A stretch of DNA of 64,000 nt from Henriciella barbarensis (GTDB lineage: Bacteria; Pseudomonadota; Alphaproteobacteria; Caulobacterales; Hyphomonadaceae): assembly GCF_003576345.1 (NCBI RefSeq), contig NZ_QWGB01000009.1:124001-188000 (forward strand), in the 5' to 3' direction. How positions within the stretch are numbered: position 1 is the first letter of the stretch; every line of letters begins with the position of its first letter. A program made the position numbers and the translations under genes. The notes beneath the pieces are model-generated. The model was given only the letters and a program-made list of their open reading frames with translations, had not been told where the DNA came from and did no database searches. Positions 26,072 through 34,139 of this stretch are shown piece by piece.

Positions 26072-27946
26072 ATGAAAACCAGTCTGATTTCCACCAGTGT
26101 GCTCGCGCTAAGCGCGGCACTGCTTGTGTCCTGTACGAACAATACCGCAGAAGTGCCGCCAGCCGAAGTGCCGGTGCCGCCAATGGCAGGCGACCCGGTC
26201 GAGGCAGAGAGCACTGAAGTTGCAGAAGCCCGCGCCTTCCTGGAGCGCGCTGACGCAGAGTTTGGACAGATGTCCAAGGAGATCGGTCCGATCTTCTGGG
26301 AGCAGGCGACCAACATTACTGACGAGACGAATGCCGCCGCTGCAGAGGCGGGTGCCCGCGCAACGACAATGGCTGTCTCGCTCGCCAATGAGTCCAAGCG
26401 GTTCAATGATGTCGACCTGCCAGCAGATCTCGCGCGCAAGATGCAGCGGCTTCAGTCCGCCGTCACCATTCCAGCCCCGTCGACCGAAGGCGCAGCCGAA
26501 GAGCTGTCGCAGATCATGACTGGTCTCGAAGCGACGTATGGCACCGGCACTTTTAATTATAAGGGCGAGGATCTGAACCTCGACCAGCTGTCGACCATCA
26601 TCGAGACGAGCCGCGACCCGGAAGAGCTGCAGGCCGTCTGGGAAGGCTGGCGCACCGTGTCGCCGCCGATGAAGGATGACTATGCCCGCATGGTCGAGAT
26701 CGCCAATGAAGGCGCGACCGAGCTTGGCTATGACAATCTAAAAACGATGTGGCTGTCGAAATACGACATGCCGCCGGAAGAAATGGCGACTGAAGTCGAC
26801 CGCCTATGGAGCCAGGTGTCACCGCTCTATGAAGAGCTGCACTGCTATGTGCGCGCAGAGCTCAACGAAGAGTATGGCGACGATGTCCAGCCCGCCACGG
26901 GCCCGATCCGCGCTGACCTTCTCGGCAATATGTGGTCGCAGCAATGGTCGAGCATCTATCCGCTGGTCGAGCCGGAAGGCCTGCCAGGGCAGGGCTACAA
27001 TTTGACCGACGAACTGGTCGCGGCTGACTATGATGCCATCAAGATGGTCGAGACGGCAGAGGCATTCTTCGTGTCTCTTGGCCTTGACCCGCTGCCCGAA
27101 ACCTTCTGGGAGCGGTCCATGATCGTGCGTCCGGAAGGCCGCGAAGTGGTCTGCCATGCTTCCGCCTGGGACCTTGATGACGAGGAAGACGTGCGCATCA
27201 AGATGTGTACCGAGGTGAATGCCGAGGACTTCTATACCGTCCACCACGAGCTGGGTCACAATTACTACCAGCGCGCCTATAAGGACGTCGGCTACCTCTA
27301 CAAGGACGGCGCCCATGACGGCTTCCACGAGGCGATTGGTGATTTCATCTCGCTCTCGATCACCCCGTCCTATCTGGTCGATATTGGTCTCATCACCGAG
27401 GATCAGGTGCCGGGCGAAGAAGCTGACATCTCGCTTCTGATGAACACCGCGCTCGACAAGATCGCCTTCCTGCCATTTGCGATTACTGTCGATAGCTGGC
27501 GCTGGGATGTGCTGGACGGCACAACGCAGCCTGCTGACTACAACGACGCATGGTGGGCAAAGCGCACGCAGTATCAGGGCATCGTCCCGCCGGGGCCACG
27601 TCCGGCGGACGCGTTCGATCCGGGAGCGAAGTACCACATTCCGGGTAATACGCCGTATCTGCGTTACTTCCTGTCCTACATCATGCAGTTCCAGTTCCAT
27701 AAGGCTGCCTGTGAGCAGGCCGGCTGGGATGGCCCACTGCATCGCTGCTCGATCTACGGAAACGAGGAAGTCGGTGCCCGCTTCAATGCGATGATGGAGA
27801 TGGGCGCTTCCGAGCCATGGCCGGACGTGCTGGAGACCTTCACTGGCACGCGTGAAATGGATGGCTCTGCGATCATCGAGTATTTCGATCCTTTGATTGA
27901 CCATCTCGAAGAGCAGAATGAAGGCCGCAGCTGCGGCTGGGAATAG
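26072..27946 (+). CDS. M2 family (angiotensin-converting-enzyme-like) peptidase, lipoprotein
   Basis: A 624-residue zinc dipeptidyl carboxypeptidase. The signal MKTSLISTSVLALSAALLVSC ends in a lipobox-type cysteine. The catalytic motif HHELGHNYYQ (HEXXH) occurs near residue 393, followed by the third zinc ligand in HEAIGDFISLS. FWERSMIVRP, YKDGAHDGF and the C-terminal TPYLRYFLSYIMQFQFHKAAC segment match bacterial ACE homologues such as those of Xanthomonas and Hyphomonas. The ATG at 26,072 follows GGAGG by 7 bases. It is thought to trim peptides in the periplasm. A strong terminator follows at 27,970. Confidence 0.93.
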   Translation: MKTSLISTSVLALSAALLVSCTNNTAEVPPAEVPVPPMAGDPVEAESTEVAEARAFLERADAEFGQMSKEIGPIFWEQATNITDETNAAAAEAGARATTMAVSLANESKRFNDVDLPADLARKMQRLQSAVTIPAPSTEGAAEELSQIMTGLEATYGTGTFNYKGEDLNLDQLSTIIETSRDPEELQAVWEGWRTVSPPMKDDYARMVEIANEGATELGYDNLKTMWLSKYDMPPEEMATEVDRLWSQVSPLYEELHCYVRAELNEEYGDDVQPATGPIRADLLGNMWSQQWSSIYPLVEPEGLPGQGYNLTDELVAADYDAIKMVETAEAFFVSLGLDPLPETFWERSMIVRPEGREVVCHASAWDLDDEEDVRIKMCTEVNAEDFYTVHHELGHNYYQRAYKDVGYLYKDGAHDGFHEAIGDFISLSITPSYLVDIGLITEDQVPGEEADISLLMNTALDKIAFLPFAITVDSWRWDVLDGTTQPADYNDAWWAKRTQYQGIVPPGPRPADAFDPGAKYHIPGNTPYLRYFLSYIMQFQFHKAACEQAGWDGPLHRCSIYGNEEVGARFNAMMEMGASEPWPDVLETFTGTREMDGSAIIEYFDPLIDHLEEQNEGRSCGWE

Positions 27947-27969
27947 GGGCGTCTCCCACTAGAAACTGA

Positions 27970-28001
27970 AAAGCCCCGGGCGAGCGATCGTCCGGGGCTT
28001 T
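27970..28001. terminator. Intrinsic terminator, bidirectional
   Basis: AAAGCCCCGG (27,970-27,979) pairs with CCGGGGCTTT (27,992-28,001), followed by TTATT on the plus strand. An A-rich stretch on the other side gives a short U-tract on the minus strand. It separates the convergent M2 and M28 peptidase genes. Confidence 0.85.
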
Positions 28002-28023
28002 TTATTGGCTGCGAGCCGCCCGC

Positions 28024-28995
28024 CTATTCGGTTTCGCTGGCAACGTGCTCATCAATGGCTTCGGCGACCATCAACACGGTGTCGACGGCCCGCGCAAACG
28101 TATCCGGATCGACCCTGTCGAACGTGTCTGTGACCTTGTGATAGTCGGCATGGTCCTCGACGCCGAGATAGATGATCGGGATACCCGCGCGCAGGAAGGG
28201 CGCATGATCTGATAGGGTCGACCAGTCCTGATTGCCCCATTCAGGGCTGTCATGCCCCTTGCTGAGGGTCAGCGGCGTTTCAGCGGCGACCGCGTCGATA
28301 ACCGGGACCAGCTCAGGATAGTGATAGGTGCCAACAGCAAAGATCTCGCCCTTGTCCGCGCGTGAGACCATGTCGAGATTGAGATTGAAGGCGAGCCGGT
28401 CTTCAATCTGTTCAGGCAGGTCGTGTACGAAGGCAGCTGAGCCAGATATCCCCATTTCTTCGGCGTCGAAGAAAGCGAATACGAGCGTTGTCTCGGGCGC
28501 GTTTTGCTGAAACCAGCTAATCGCTTCCAAAAGCGCCGCCACGCCGGACGCATTGTCATCGGCACCATTATAGATGCCGTTCTCGCCCATGCCGACATGA
28601 TCGTAATGGGCTGACATGACGATAACGGGCGCGCCCGGCTGATCATTGATGACGGCGAGAAGGTTGGTGCCGCTGACGCCGCCCTTCATCTCGGAAAAGC
28701 TTGCCGTGTCGAAAGGGGCTTCATATCCACCTGGAAGCAGAGGCGTGACACCGCGTGCGTCGAGCTGGTCGATAATCCACGCGCGCGCCCTTGCATTGCC
28801 CGGCTCTCCGGTCAGACGGCCTCCAAATTCGTCCGAAGAAAGTGTCTCCAGCGCGGCAAGGGCTCGCGTGCTGTCATGGAACTGTACGGTATAGGGAGAA
28901 GCGCTAAAACCTGTTTCAGGTTGGGCAGGGTCGGTCGCAGATGGGCTGGAGCAGGCGGCGGCCAAAAGGCCCGCTGCGAGAAAGGGTCTGATCAT
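28024..28995 (-). CDS. M28 family zinc aminopeptidase, lipoprotein
   Basis: A 323-residue M28 peptidase. The signal MIRPFLAAGLLAAAC has a lipobox cysteine at residue 15. Zinc ligands are visible: the histidine in SAHYDHVGM, the aspartate in NGADDNASG, the glutamate pair in FFDAEEMGISG, and HADYHKVTDTFD at the C-terminus. It would remove N-terminal residues from peptides in the periplasm. ATGs at 29,013 and further upstream are in frame, but only this start gives a proper lipoprotein signal. It is divergent from bolA with about 80 bases between. Confidence 0.9.
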   Translation of the reverse strand: MIRPFLAAGLLAAACSSPSATDPAQPETGFSASPYTVQFHDSTRALAALETLSSDEFGGRLTGEPGNARARAWIIDQLDARGVTPLLPGGYEAPFDTASFSEMKGGVSGTNLLAVINDQPGAPVIVMSAHYDHVGMGENGIYNGADDNASGVAALLEAISWFQQNAPETTLVFAFFDAEEMGISGSAAFVHDLPEQIEDRLAFNLNLDMVSRADKGEIFAVGTYHYPELVPVIDAVAAETPLTLSKGHDSPEWGNQDWSTLSDHAPFLRAGIPIIYLGVEDHADYHKVTDTFDRVDPDTFARAVDTVLMVAEAIDEHVASETE

Positions 28996-29074
28996 CAGGG
29001 CTGAGAACTCCATGGCAAGTTGTCTTGACCATAGGTCCATTGGCCGCCATGTGCGAGCGACAAAGGAGACTGTC

Positions 29075-29308
29075 ATGGCAATGGACCGCGAGACCCTCGA
29101 GACCTTTCTGAAGGACGCCTTTCCGGAGGCGGAGATTACGCTGACGGATCTTGCCGGGGATAATGACCATTGGCAGGCTGAAATCGTCTCGCCGCAATTC
29201 AAGGGCGTTCCGCGCGTGCGCCAGCACCAGATGGTTTATGCGGCTCTCAAGGGGGAAATGGGCGGCGAGTTGCATGCGCTTGCGCTCAAGACGCGCGCGC
29301 CTGACTAG
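29075..29308 (+). CDS. BolA family protein
   Basis: A 77-residue BolA-type protein. The pattern of a short N-terminal helix (METLETFLKDAFP-like), ITLTDLAGDNDHWQAEIVSPQFKG and VRQHQMVYAALKGEMGGELHALALK matches the family. BolA proteins form [2Fe-2S]-bridged complexes with monothiol glutaredoxins and take part in iron-sulfur handling. The conserved C-terminal-side histidine (ELHAL) is present. AAAGGAG lies 6 bases before the ATG. In many alphaproteobacteria the grxD gene follows a short bolA gene; here none follows. Confidence 0.9.
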   Translation: MAMDRETLETFLKDAFPEAEITLTDLAGDNDHWQAEIVSPQFKGVPRVRQHQMVYAALKGEMGGELHALALKTRAPD

Positions 29309-29314
29309 GCGGGC

Positions 29315-30529
29315 CTAGTCCTCGTCCAAAACAGTGCTGCCAATCGGGCCGCCGAGCGGATCGGGATATTCAGGATATCCTTCCGGCCAGCTGGCATCTT
29401 CGTCGCTGCCATTCTCATCATCTGAAGAACGCTCACGCTCGCGATTGTTGCGGGCAATTGGCTCTACGCGGGCATTGGCTGGCAAGCCGTTGACATAACC
29501 TGCGGCGGCCTCAGCGTCGCCCGGCATGTTGCCCATGCGCTGAACGGAATAAGCCGTGCCATTGCGCTGCAGCGGGGTTGGCAGGGTCGGCAGCCGGCTG
29601 GGGCGGGGCAGGGGCGGGCGCGTATCTACTGCTGAGGTCGTCGCGGGGGCGGTTGGACGCTGCGTGCTGGTTGAGGCGGCGCGCGAGACATTCGAACGTG
29701 CCGCTGCGGACGCAGCGGCCTGTGACTGGGTTGCTGTTGGCGCAGGCATTGAGGACGAGACAGTCCGGCGCGTCACCGTGCGGGTCGGCGTGGATGAAGT
29801 TGCCGGGCGCTGCGCTGCGACCGCGGTGGCTGCGGGCCGCTGGACAGGACGGGTCGTTACGCGGCTGGTGATCGTAGGTGTCGATGCGCTTGGCTGGCGG
29901 CTTGCCTGCTGTGTGCGTGCCCGTGAGGCGACAGAGGTCGTCGCCGGACGGGTGGTCGTATTGCTGGCAAGTTGCGTCCGCGTCGTCGGCTGTACCTGGC
30001 GGCGTACAGGCGCCCGCTGCGCAGATGGCGATACCGGGGTGGGCAGCATATGACTTGTTGCAGCACCATCGGGAGACGGCGGCATAGATGTGCGGTTGGC
30101 GGCTGTCTGGCGAGATTGCGCATATCCGCCCGCCAGCACGTCTGACCTTGCGGCCCGCGTTTGGGGAGCAGTGACAGATTGGGTAGGAGCCCGGCTTATC
30201 TGCGGTGCGGCGCCGACGCCTCTAAGGCCCGACGTGTAGCCAGGGCGCGCCTGGCTTTGCCCGGCACTGCTCTTCAGCTCGCAGCGCGGGCCAACGCGAA
30301 AAGTTGGTGGTGTCAGTGACCAGGCCACGCAACGCTGATCCTCGGCGCAGGATTGGGCGCAAGCCTGTAAACCGCGCGCGCGTTCCGACGAGTAGGTTTG
30401 GCCGACCCGGTAACTGTCTGTCTCAACGGCCCTGTCGGCCAGGGCTGGAGCTGCCAGGCCGACTGTCAGGATGGCAAGTGCTGTTAGGCGGCCCCGGAGA
30501 TCGGGTGCGGCAGAGAGTGACATCTTCAT
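29315..30529 (-). CDS. Exported PAN/Apple-domain protein with a low-complexity tail
   Basis: A 404-residue protein with signal peptide (LRGRLTALAILTVGLAAPALA). Residues 35-95 form a PAN/Apple-like domain with four cysteines: LQACAQSCAEDQRCVAWSL and PRCELK. The following 230 residues are a Thr/Ala/Ser/Pro/Arg-rich disordered region (RPATTSVASRARTQQASRQ, TSTPTRTVTRRTVSS). The C-terminal 60 residues are acidic and contain DDENGSDEDASWPEGYPE. No enzymatic motif is seen. It may bind sugars or proteins in the periplasm; that is inference from the PAN domain only. It is convergent with bolA, whose stop is 6 bases away. Confidence 0.7.
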   Translation of the reverse strand: MKMSLSAAPDLRGRLTALAILTVGLAAPALADRAVETDSYRVGQTYSSERARGLQACAQSCAEDQRCVAWSLTPPTFRVGPRCELKSSAGQSQARPGYTSGLRGVGAAPQISRAPTQSVTAPQTRAARSDVLAGGYAQSRQTAANRTSMPPSPDGAATSHMLPTPVSPSAQRAPVRRQVQPTTRTQLASNTTTRPATTSVASRARTQQASRQPSASTPTITSRVTTRPVQRPAATAVAAQRPATSSTPTRTVTRRTVSSSMPAPTATQSQAAASAAARSNVSRAASTSTQRPTAPATTSAVDTRPPLPRPSRLPTLPTPLQRNGTAYSVQRMGNMPGDAEAAAGYVNGLPANARVEPIARNNRERERSSDDENGSDEDASWPEGYPEYPDPLGGPIGSTVLDED

Positions 30530-30565
30530 GGATGCCAGAATAAACCGGCAGGGATTAAGAGGTGG

Positions 30566-32395
30566 TTAGGCTTGGGCACCCTTCTCAAGCTCTTCTTTAA
30601 GGGCCTCGATTTCCAGCCAGACCATTTCTGCTTCTTCAAGCTCAGAGCGTGCAGCCGCGAGGCGGTCGCTGACTTTCTGGAAGCGGCCCGCGTCCTTGTT
30701 GAAGAGGTCCGGATCGGAAAGCTCGCTTTCCAGCTTTTCGATCTCCGCGCCCAGGCGAGGCATGGCAGCCTCGGCTTCCTTCAGGCGGTGCTTGTCCTTG
30801 AAGGAGAGCTTGGCTTCACGCTTTGAGCCACCAGAGGCGGGCGTGGCGGCCTGCTTCTTCTGTGTCTTGTCGGCTGGTTTTGCGGCTCTGCGTGTCGTGA
30901 GCGACGGGACTTGCCGAGCCGCATCGCTCCAGCCGCCAGAGGTTTCCACCCAACGTCCACCGCCCATCGGCACCAGACAACTCGTCACAATGGCATCAAG
31001 GAAGGCCCTGTCGTGGCTGACGAGGATCAGCGTGCCGTCATAGTCGCTCAGCATCTCCTCAAGCAGGTCGAGCGTCTGCATGTCGAGGTCGTTGGTCGGC
31101 TCGTCGAGGACGAGAACGTCGGCAGGCTGGGCGAGGGCGATCGCCATGGTTAGCCGGTTGCGTTCACCGCCTGATAGAGCCGACACGGGCTGGCGCAGCT
31201 GTTCGGGCGAGAAAAGGAAGTCCTTGGCATATCCGGCGACATGCTTTGGCTGGCCCTGGACCATGATGGAGTCACCACCTGCCGGCGTTAGTGCTTCCCA
31301 AAGCGTTTCGTCGGGCTTCAGCGTGTCGCGCGTCTGGTCGAGATAGGTGACGTTCAGCGTCTGACCGATCTTTACAGAGCCCTTGTCCGGCGCAAGCTCT
31401 CCCAGCAGGATCTTGAGAAGCGTCGTCTTGCCGACCCCGTTCGGGCCCACGATGCCGATCCGGTCACCCTTGAGGATACGAAGCGACAGGTCGTTCGCGA
31501 TGACCGTGTCGTCGAAGCTCTTCGAGATACCGAACGCCTCGAGCACCTTGCGGCTCTGGCTGTCGCCGCTTTCGGCACTGAGGCCAGCGGTAGACTTTGC
31601 GTCATTGACCAGGGATTTCTGCTTGGCATGCTCGGCGCGCAATTCGTGTAGGCGAGACAGGCGCCCCATGTTCCGCTTGCGGCGCGCCGTGACACCGCGG
31701 GCGAGCCAGTGCTGCTCTTCCTTCAGATGGGTCTTCATCCGCTGAAGCTGTTTTTCCTCTTCAGCCTCGATGCCGGCGGCCCACTCATCAAACTCGGCAT
31801 AGCCCTTGGGCGACTTCCAGACCTTGCCCTGACGCAGCCAGAGCGTCGTCGTCGTCACGTTTTCCAGGAAGCGGCGGTCGTGGCTGACGAGAAGCACAGC
31901 GCCGGGGAAAGATTTCAGGCGCGTTTCCAGTGTCTCGATCATGGGTACGTCGAGGTGGTTCGTCGGCTCATCCAGAAGCAAAATATCCGGGTCGCAGGCG
32001 AAGGCGCGGGCGAGGGCGGCACGCCGAATCTGACCCCCTGATAGCGTTTTAGGGTCAGCTTCGGGATCGATACCGAACAGGCCCAGCTCGGCCTCGGCCA
32101 TCCAGATCGCTTCGAGGCCTTCTGCAGCGTAATCGAGAACTGTTTCGAAGGCCGAAAGGTCCGGCTCCTGCTCCACGGTCGCGGCTTCTACACCTGGCTG
32201 GCGCCAGAGATCGCCCGCATCAGGCGCATGTATACCTGTCACCAGCTTCATCAGGGTGGATTTTCCTGCCCCGTTGCGCCCGACCAGCGCTGCGCGTTCA
32301 CCGCGTGCAAGGGTGAAGGTCACACCTGTAAAAATCGGTGTGCCACCAAAGGTCAGCTCGACATCTGCGAGCCGGAGGATGGGAAGGTCTGCCAT
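30566..32395 (-). CDS. ABC-F family ATPase, Uup-like
   Basis: A 609-residue cytoplasmic protein with two ABC ATPase domains and no membrane segment. Walker A motifs are GRNGAGKST (near 40) and GPNGVGKTT (near 315). The signatures LSGGQIRRAALARAF and LSGGERNRLTMAIAL and the Walker B motifs ILLLDEPTNHLD and VLVLDEPTNDLD are intact. The C-terminal ~90 residues form a coiled coil (KEAEAAMPRLGAEIEKLESEL, followed by ARSELEEAEMVWLEIEALKEELEK), which is the mark of the Uup subgroup. These proteins act on the ribosome or on DNA-related processes, not in transport. It is downstream of the ABC-2 permease gene on the same strand (47-base gap). Confidence 0.93.
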   Translation of the reverse strand: MADLPILRLADVELTFGGTPIFTGVTFTLARGERAALVGRNGAGKSTLMKLVTGIHAPDAGDLWRQPGVEAATVEQEPDLSAFETVLDYAAEGLEAIWMAEAELGLFGIDPEADPKTLSGGQIRRAALARAFACDPDILLLDEPTNHLDVPMIETLETRLKSFPGAVLLVSHDRRFLENVTTTTLWLRQGKVWKSPKGYAEFDEWAAGIEAEEEKQLQRMKTHLKEEQHWLARGVTARRKRNMGRLSRLHELRAEHAKQKSLVNDAKSTAGLSAESGDSQSRKVLEAFGISKSFDDTVIANDLSLRILKGDRIGIVGPNGVGKTTLLKILLGELAPDKGSVKIGQTLNVTYLDQTRDTLKPDETLWEALTPAGGDSIMVQGQPKHVAGYAKDFLFSPEQLRQPVSALSGGERNRLTMAIALAQPADVLVLDEPTNDLDMQTLDLLEEMLSDYDGTLILVSHDRAFLDAIVTSCLVPMGGGRWVETSGGWSDAARQVPSLTTRRAAKPADKTQKKQAATPASGGSKREAKLSFKDKHRLKEAEAAMPRLGAEIEKLESELSDPDLFNKDAGRFQKVSDRLAAARSELEEAEMVWLEIEALKEELEKGAQA

Positions 32396-32442
32396 GGCGT
32401 GTGAGGTGCGGCCTGCGGGCAGGTCCCGTCAAGCCAGCTTCA

Positions 32443-33282
32443 TCAGGACTTCAGCTTGTAGCCTGTCCGGAACAGCCACCAGACCCAGAGGCACGCTGCG
32501 AAGGTAAAGGCCGCCGAAGCTATGACACCCGTCATGAGCGAAGAGTTGGAGACCCCGATGAATCCGGCCCGGAAACCATCGATCAGATAGAAGATCGGGT
32601 CGAAATGAGCGGCGGTCTGGAAAGGTTCAACCAGCACCTTGATGTCGTAGAACGTGCCCGACAGAAAGGTGAGGGGGACGATCACGAAATTGGTGATAGC
32701 AGCAAGGTGGTCGAATTTCTCAGCCCAGATACCAGCAATGGCACCAAGGGCAGCAAGGAAAATCGTCGCCATGAGGCTGAACCAGATGATCGGCCAGATC
32801 ATTGAGATGTTTAGGTCCGCAAGGCCGGAGAAGTGAATGGCGAGGCCGCCGATCACGCCGACCATCAGGCCGCGCGTCACAGCGCCGAAGATGAAGCCCA
32901 GCGTCAGTTCCAGCGGTGAAAGGGGCGGCATCAGAAAGTCGACCTGGCTGCCTTGTACCTTCGCAATTGTCAGCGATGACGAGGTGTTCTGGAAGGCATT
33001 CTGAAGCATCGACATGATGATGAGGCCAGGGGCCAGAAAGGCATTATAGTCGAGACCGGCAAAGTCGCCTGTCAGCTCACCGCGGTTTCCGAAGGCGAGC
33101 TTGAACACTGTCATGAACAGAAGCGTCGTGATGACGGGCGCGAAGAGGGTCTGCATCCAGACCTTCAGAAAGCGGCCAACCTCACGCTGATAAAGGGTCC
33201 AGAGCCCGATCCAGTTGATCGCACCATAGTTGCGCGGCGGGGCGGGAAGCGGGCGGGCATCTGCAGAAATCTGATCGCTCAT
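32443..33282 (-). CDS. ABC-2 type transporter permease
   Basis: A 279-residue inner-membrane permease with six predicted helices, starting after an N-terminal cytoplasmic stretch (YQREVGRFLKVWMQTLFAPVITTLLFMTVFKL). The segment APGLIIMSMLQNAFQNTSSSL is the conserved ABC-2 core, and VQGSQVDFLMPPLSPLEL precedes the second half; PLTFLSGTFYDI is typical of the YadH/NodJ group. It exports an unknown molecule with an ATPase partner. No transport-type ATPase is adjacent; the neighbouring ABC-F protein is a soluble protein of another class. It starts opposite gcrA with 230 bases between. Confidence 0.9.
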   Translation of the reverse strand: MSDQISADARPLPAPPRNYGAINWIGLWTLYQREVGRFLKVWMQTLFAPVITTLLFMTVFKLAFGNRGELTGDFAGLDYNAFLAPGLIIMSMLQNAFQNTSSSLTIAKVQGSQVDFLMPPLSPLELTLGFIFGAVTRGLMVGVIGGLAIHFSGLADLNISMIWPIIWFSLMATIFLAALGAIAGIWAEKFDHLAAITNFVIVPLTFLSGTFYDIKVLVEPFQTAAHFDPIFYLIDGFRAGFIGVSNSSLMTGVIASAAFTFAACLWVWWLFRTGYKLKS

Positions 33283-33512
33283 GGGCGCTATTTAGGGGCT
33301 CAGCTGGGCAATGACGATAGCTAAAAACTTCTCGCAGAACGATTTTTCGATTCTATCCACAAGGCCATACTACATATAGAAAGGTTGTGGAGAACTCTGA
33401 TCATCATGTTGTGTTTCGTTTCGCCTCAGATACGATATGTAGGTGTTAAGCACGACGGCCAAAACGGGCCGTCACTATATCTAGGGTCGCACAACGCCAG
33501 GAGGCCATCCAA
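33283..33512 (+). promoter_or_regulatory. Intergenic control region of gcrA
   Basis: A 230-base divergent region between the ABC-2 permease and gcrA. It holds a GATTC (GANTC, CcrM-type) site at 33,349-33,353. Directly adjoining it is CTATCCACA (33,353-33,361), one mismatch from the DnaA box consensus. On the other strand TTCTCCACA (33,386-33,394) is another one-mismatch match. In Caulobacter DnaA activates gcrA transcription; these sites would be the equivalent, but they are only near-matches. Confidence 0.45.
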
Positions 33513-34040
33513 ATGTCTTGGACCGAAGATCGAGTCGACGTTCTGAAGAAACTGTGGGCAGAAGGTCACTCAGCCAGCCAGATCGCAAAGCAACTTGGGG
33601 GTGTGACCCGCAATGCTGTGATCGGCAAGGTTCACCGTCTCGGCCTGTCAGGCCGCGCCACCCCGTCACGTCCAGTAAAACGCCCGCCGCGCCTGGCGCG
33701 GCCGAAGCCGCAGATCCAGAACACGGGTACGGTCGAGGTTCAAACGCCAACGACATCGCCAGAAGAAAGCCGGATTCGTCGCTCCGATCAGCACGCAATC
33801 CTGTCAGCTCTGACACCGGCGCCCGTCGCGGATGGCGAAGCAGCGACGATCCTCACCCTGCGAGACTCCATGTGCAAATGGCCAATTGGTGATCCGGCTG
33901 ATCCGCAATTTGCCTTCTGTGGTCGCAAGTCGGACTGTGGTCCGTACTGCACGGAGCATGCGAAAGTGGCCTTTCAGCCGCAGCGCAAGCGCGAACGCAA
34001 GGGCGTTGAGGACAAGGCGGCCCGCAAGATCGCTGGCTAG
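33513..34040 (+). CDS. gcrA: Cell-cycle regulator GcrA
   Basis: A 175-residue GcrA, which binds RNA polymerase sigma-70 and activates promoters carrying CcrM-methylated GANTC sites. The N-terminal DNA-binding helix-turn-helix is MSWTEDRVDVLKKLWAEG, SASQIAKQLG, TRNAVIGKVHRLGLSGR. A basic proline-rich linker follows. The C-terminal sigma-binding domain has LRDSMCKWPIGDP, FAFCGRKSD and GPYCTEHAKVAFQP with the conserved cysteines. Start at 33,513, with GGAGG about 9 bases upstream. A strong terminator follows at 34,064. Confidence 0.97.
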   Translation: MSWTEDRVDVLKKLWAEGHSASQIAKQLGGVTRNAVIGKVHRLGLSGRATPSRPVKRPPRLARPKPQIQNTGTVEVQTPTTSPEESRIRRSDQHAILSALTPAPVADGEAATILTLRDSMCKWPIGDPADPQFAFCGRKSDCGPYCTEHAKVAFQPQRKRERKGVEDKAARKIAG

Positions 34041-34063
34041 GCACTCGACCAAACGAACTTAAG

Positions 34064-34091
34064 AAAGCCGGGTGCAAAAGCGCCCGGCTTT
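34064..34091 (+). terminator. Intrinsic terminator of gcrA
   Basis: AAAGCCGGGTG (34,064-34,074) pairs with CGCCCGGCTTT (34,081-34,091, one G-T wobble) around a six-base loop, followed by four more T residues. This is the best plus-strand terminator in the window. Confidence 0.88.
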
Positions 34092-34139
34092 TTTTGTGCA
34101 TGATAGAGGAGACGAGCCAGTTCAGGCGCATCCAGCGGG

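Noticed and set aside
26819-27904. Open frame of 361 codons opposite the M2 peptidase gene
   Set aside because: Shadow of a clearly identified gene, with His/Arg-rich composition typical of antisense frames in GC-rich DNA.
30566-33282. ABC-F ATPase and ABC-2 permease as one exporter
   Set aside because: The ATPase has two fused ABC domains and a Uup coiled coil, a soluble class not known to energise ABC-2 permeases.
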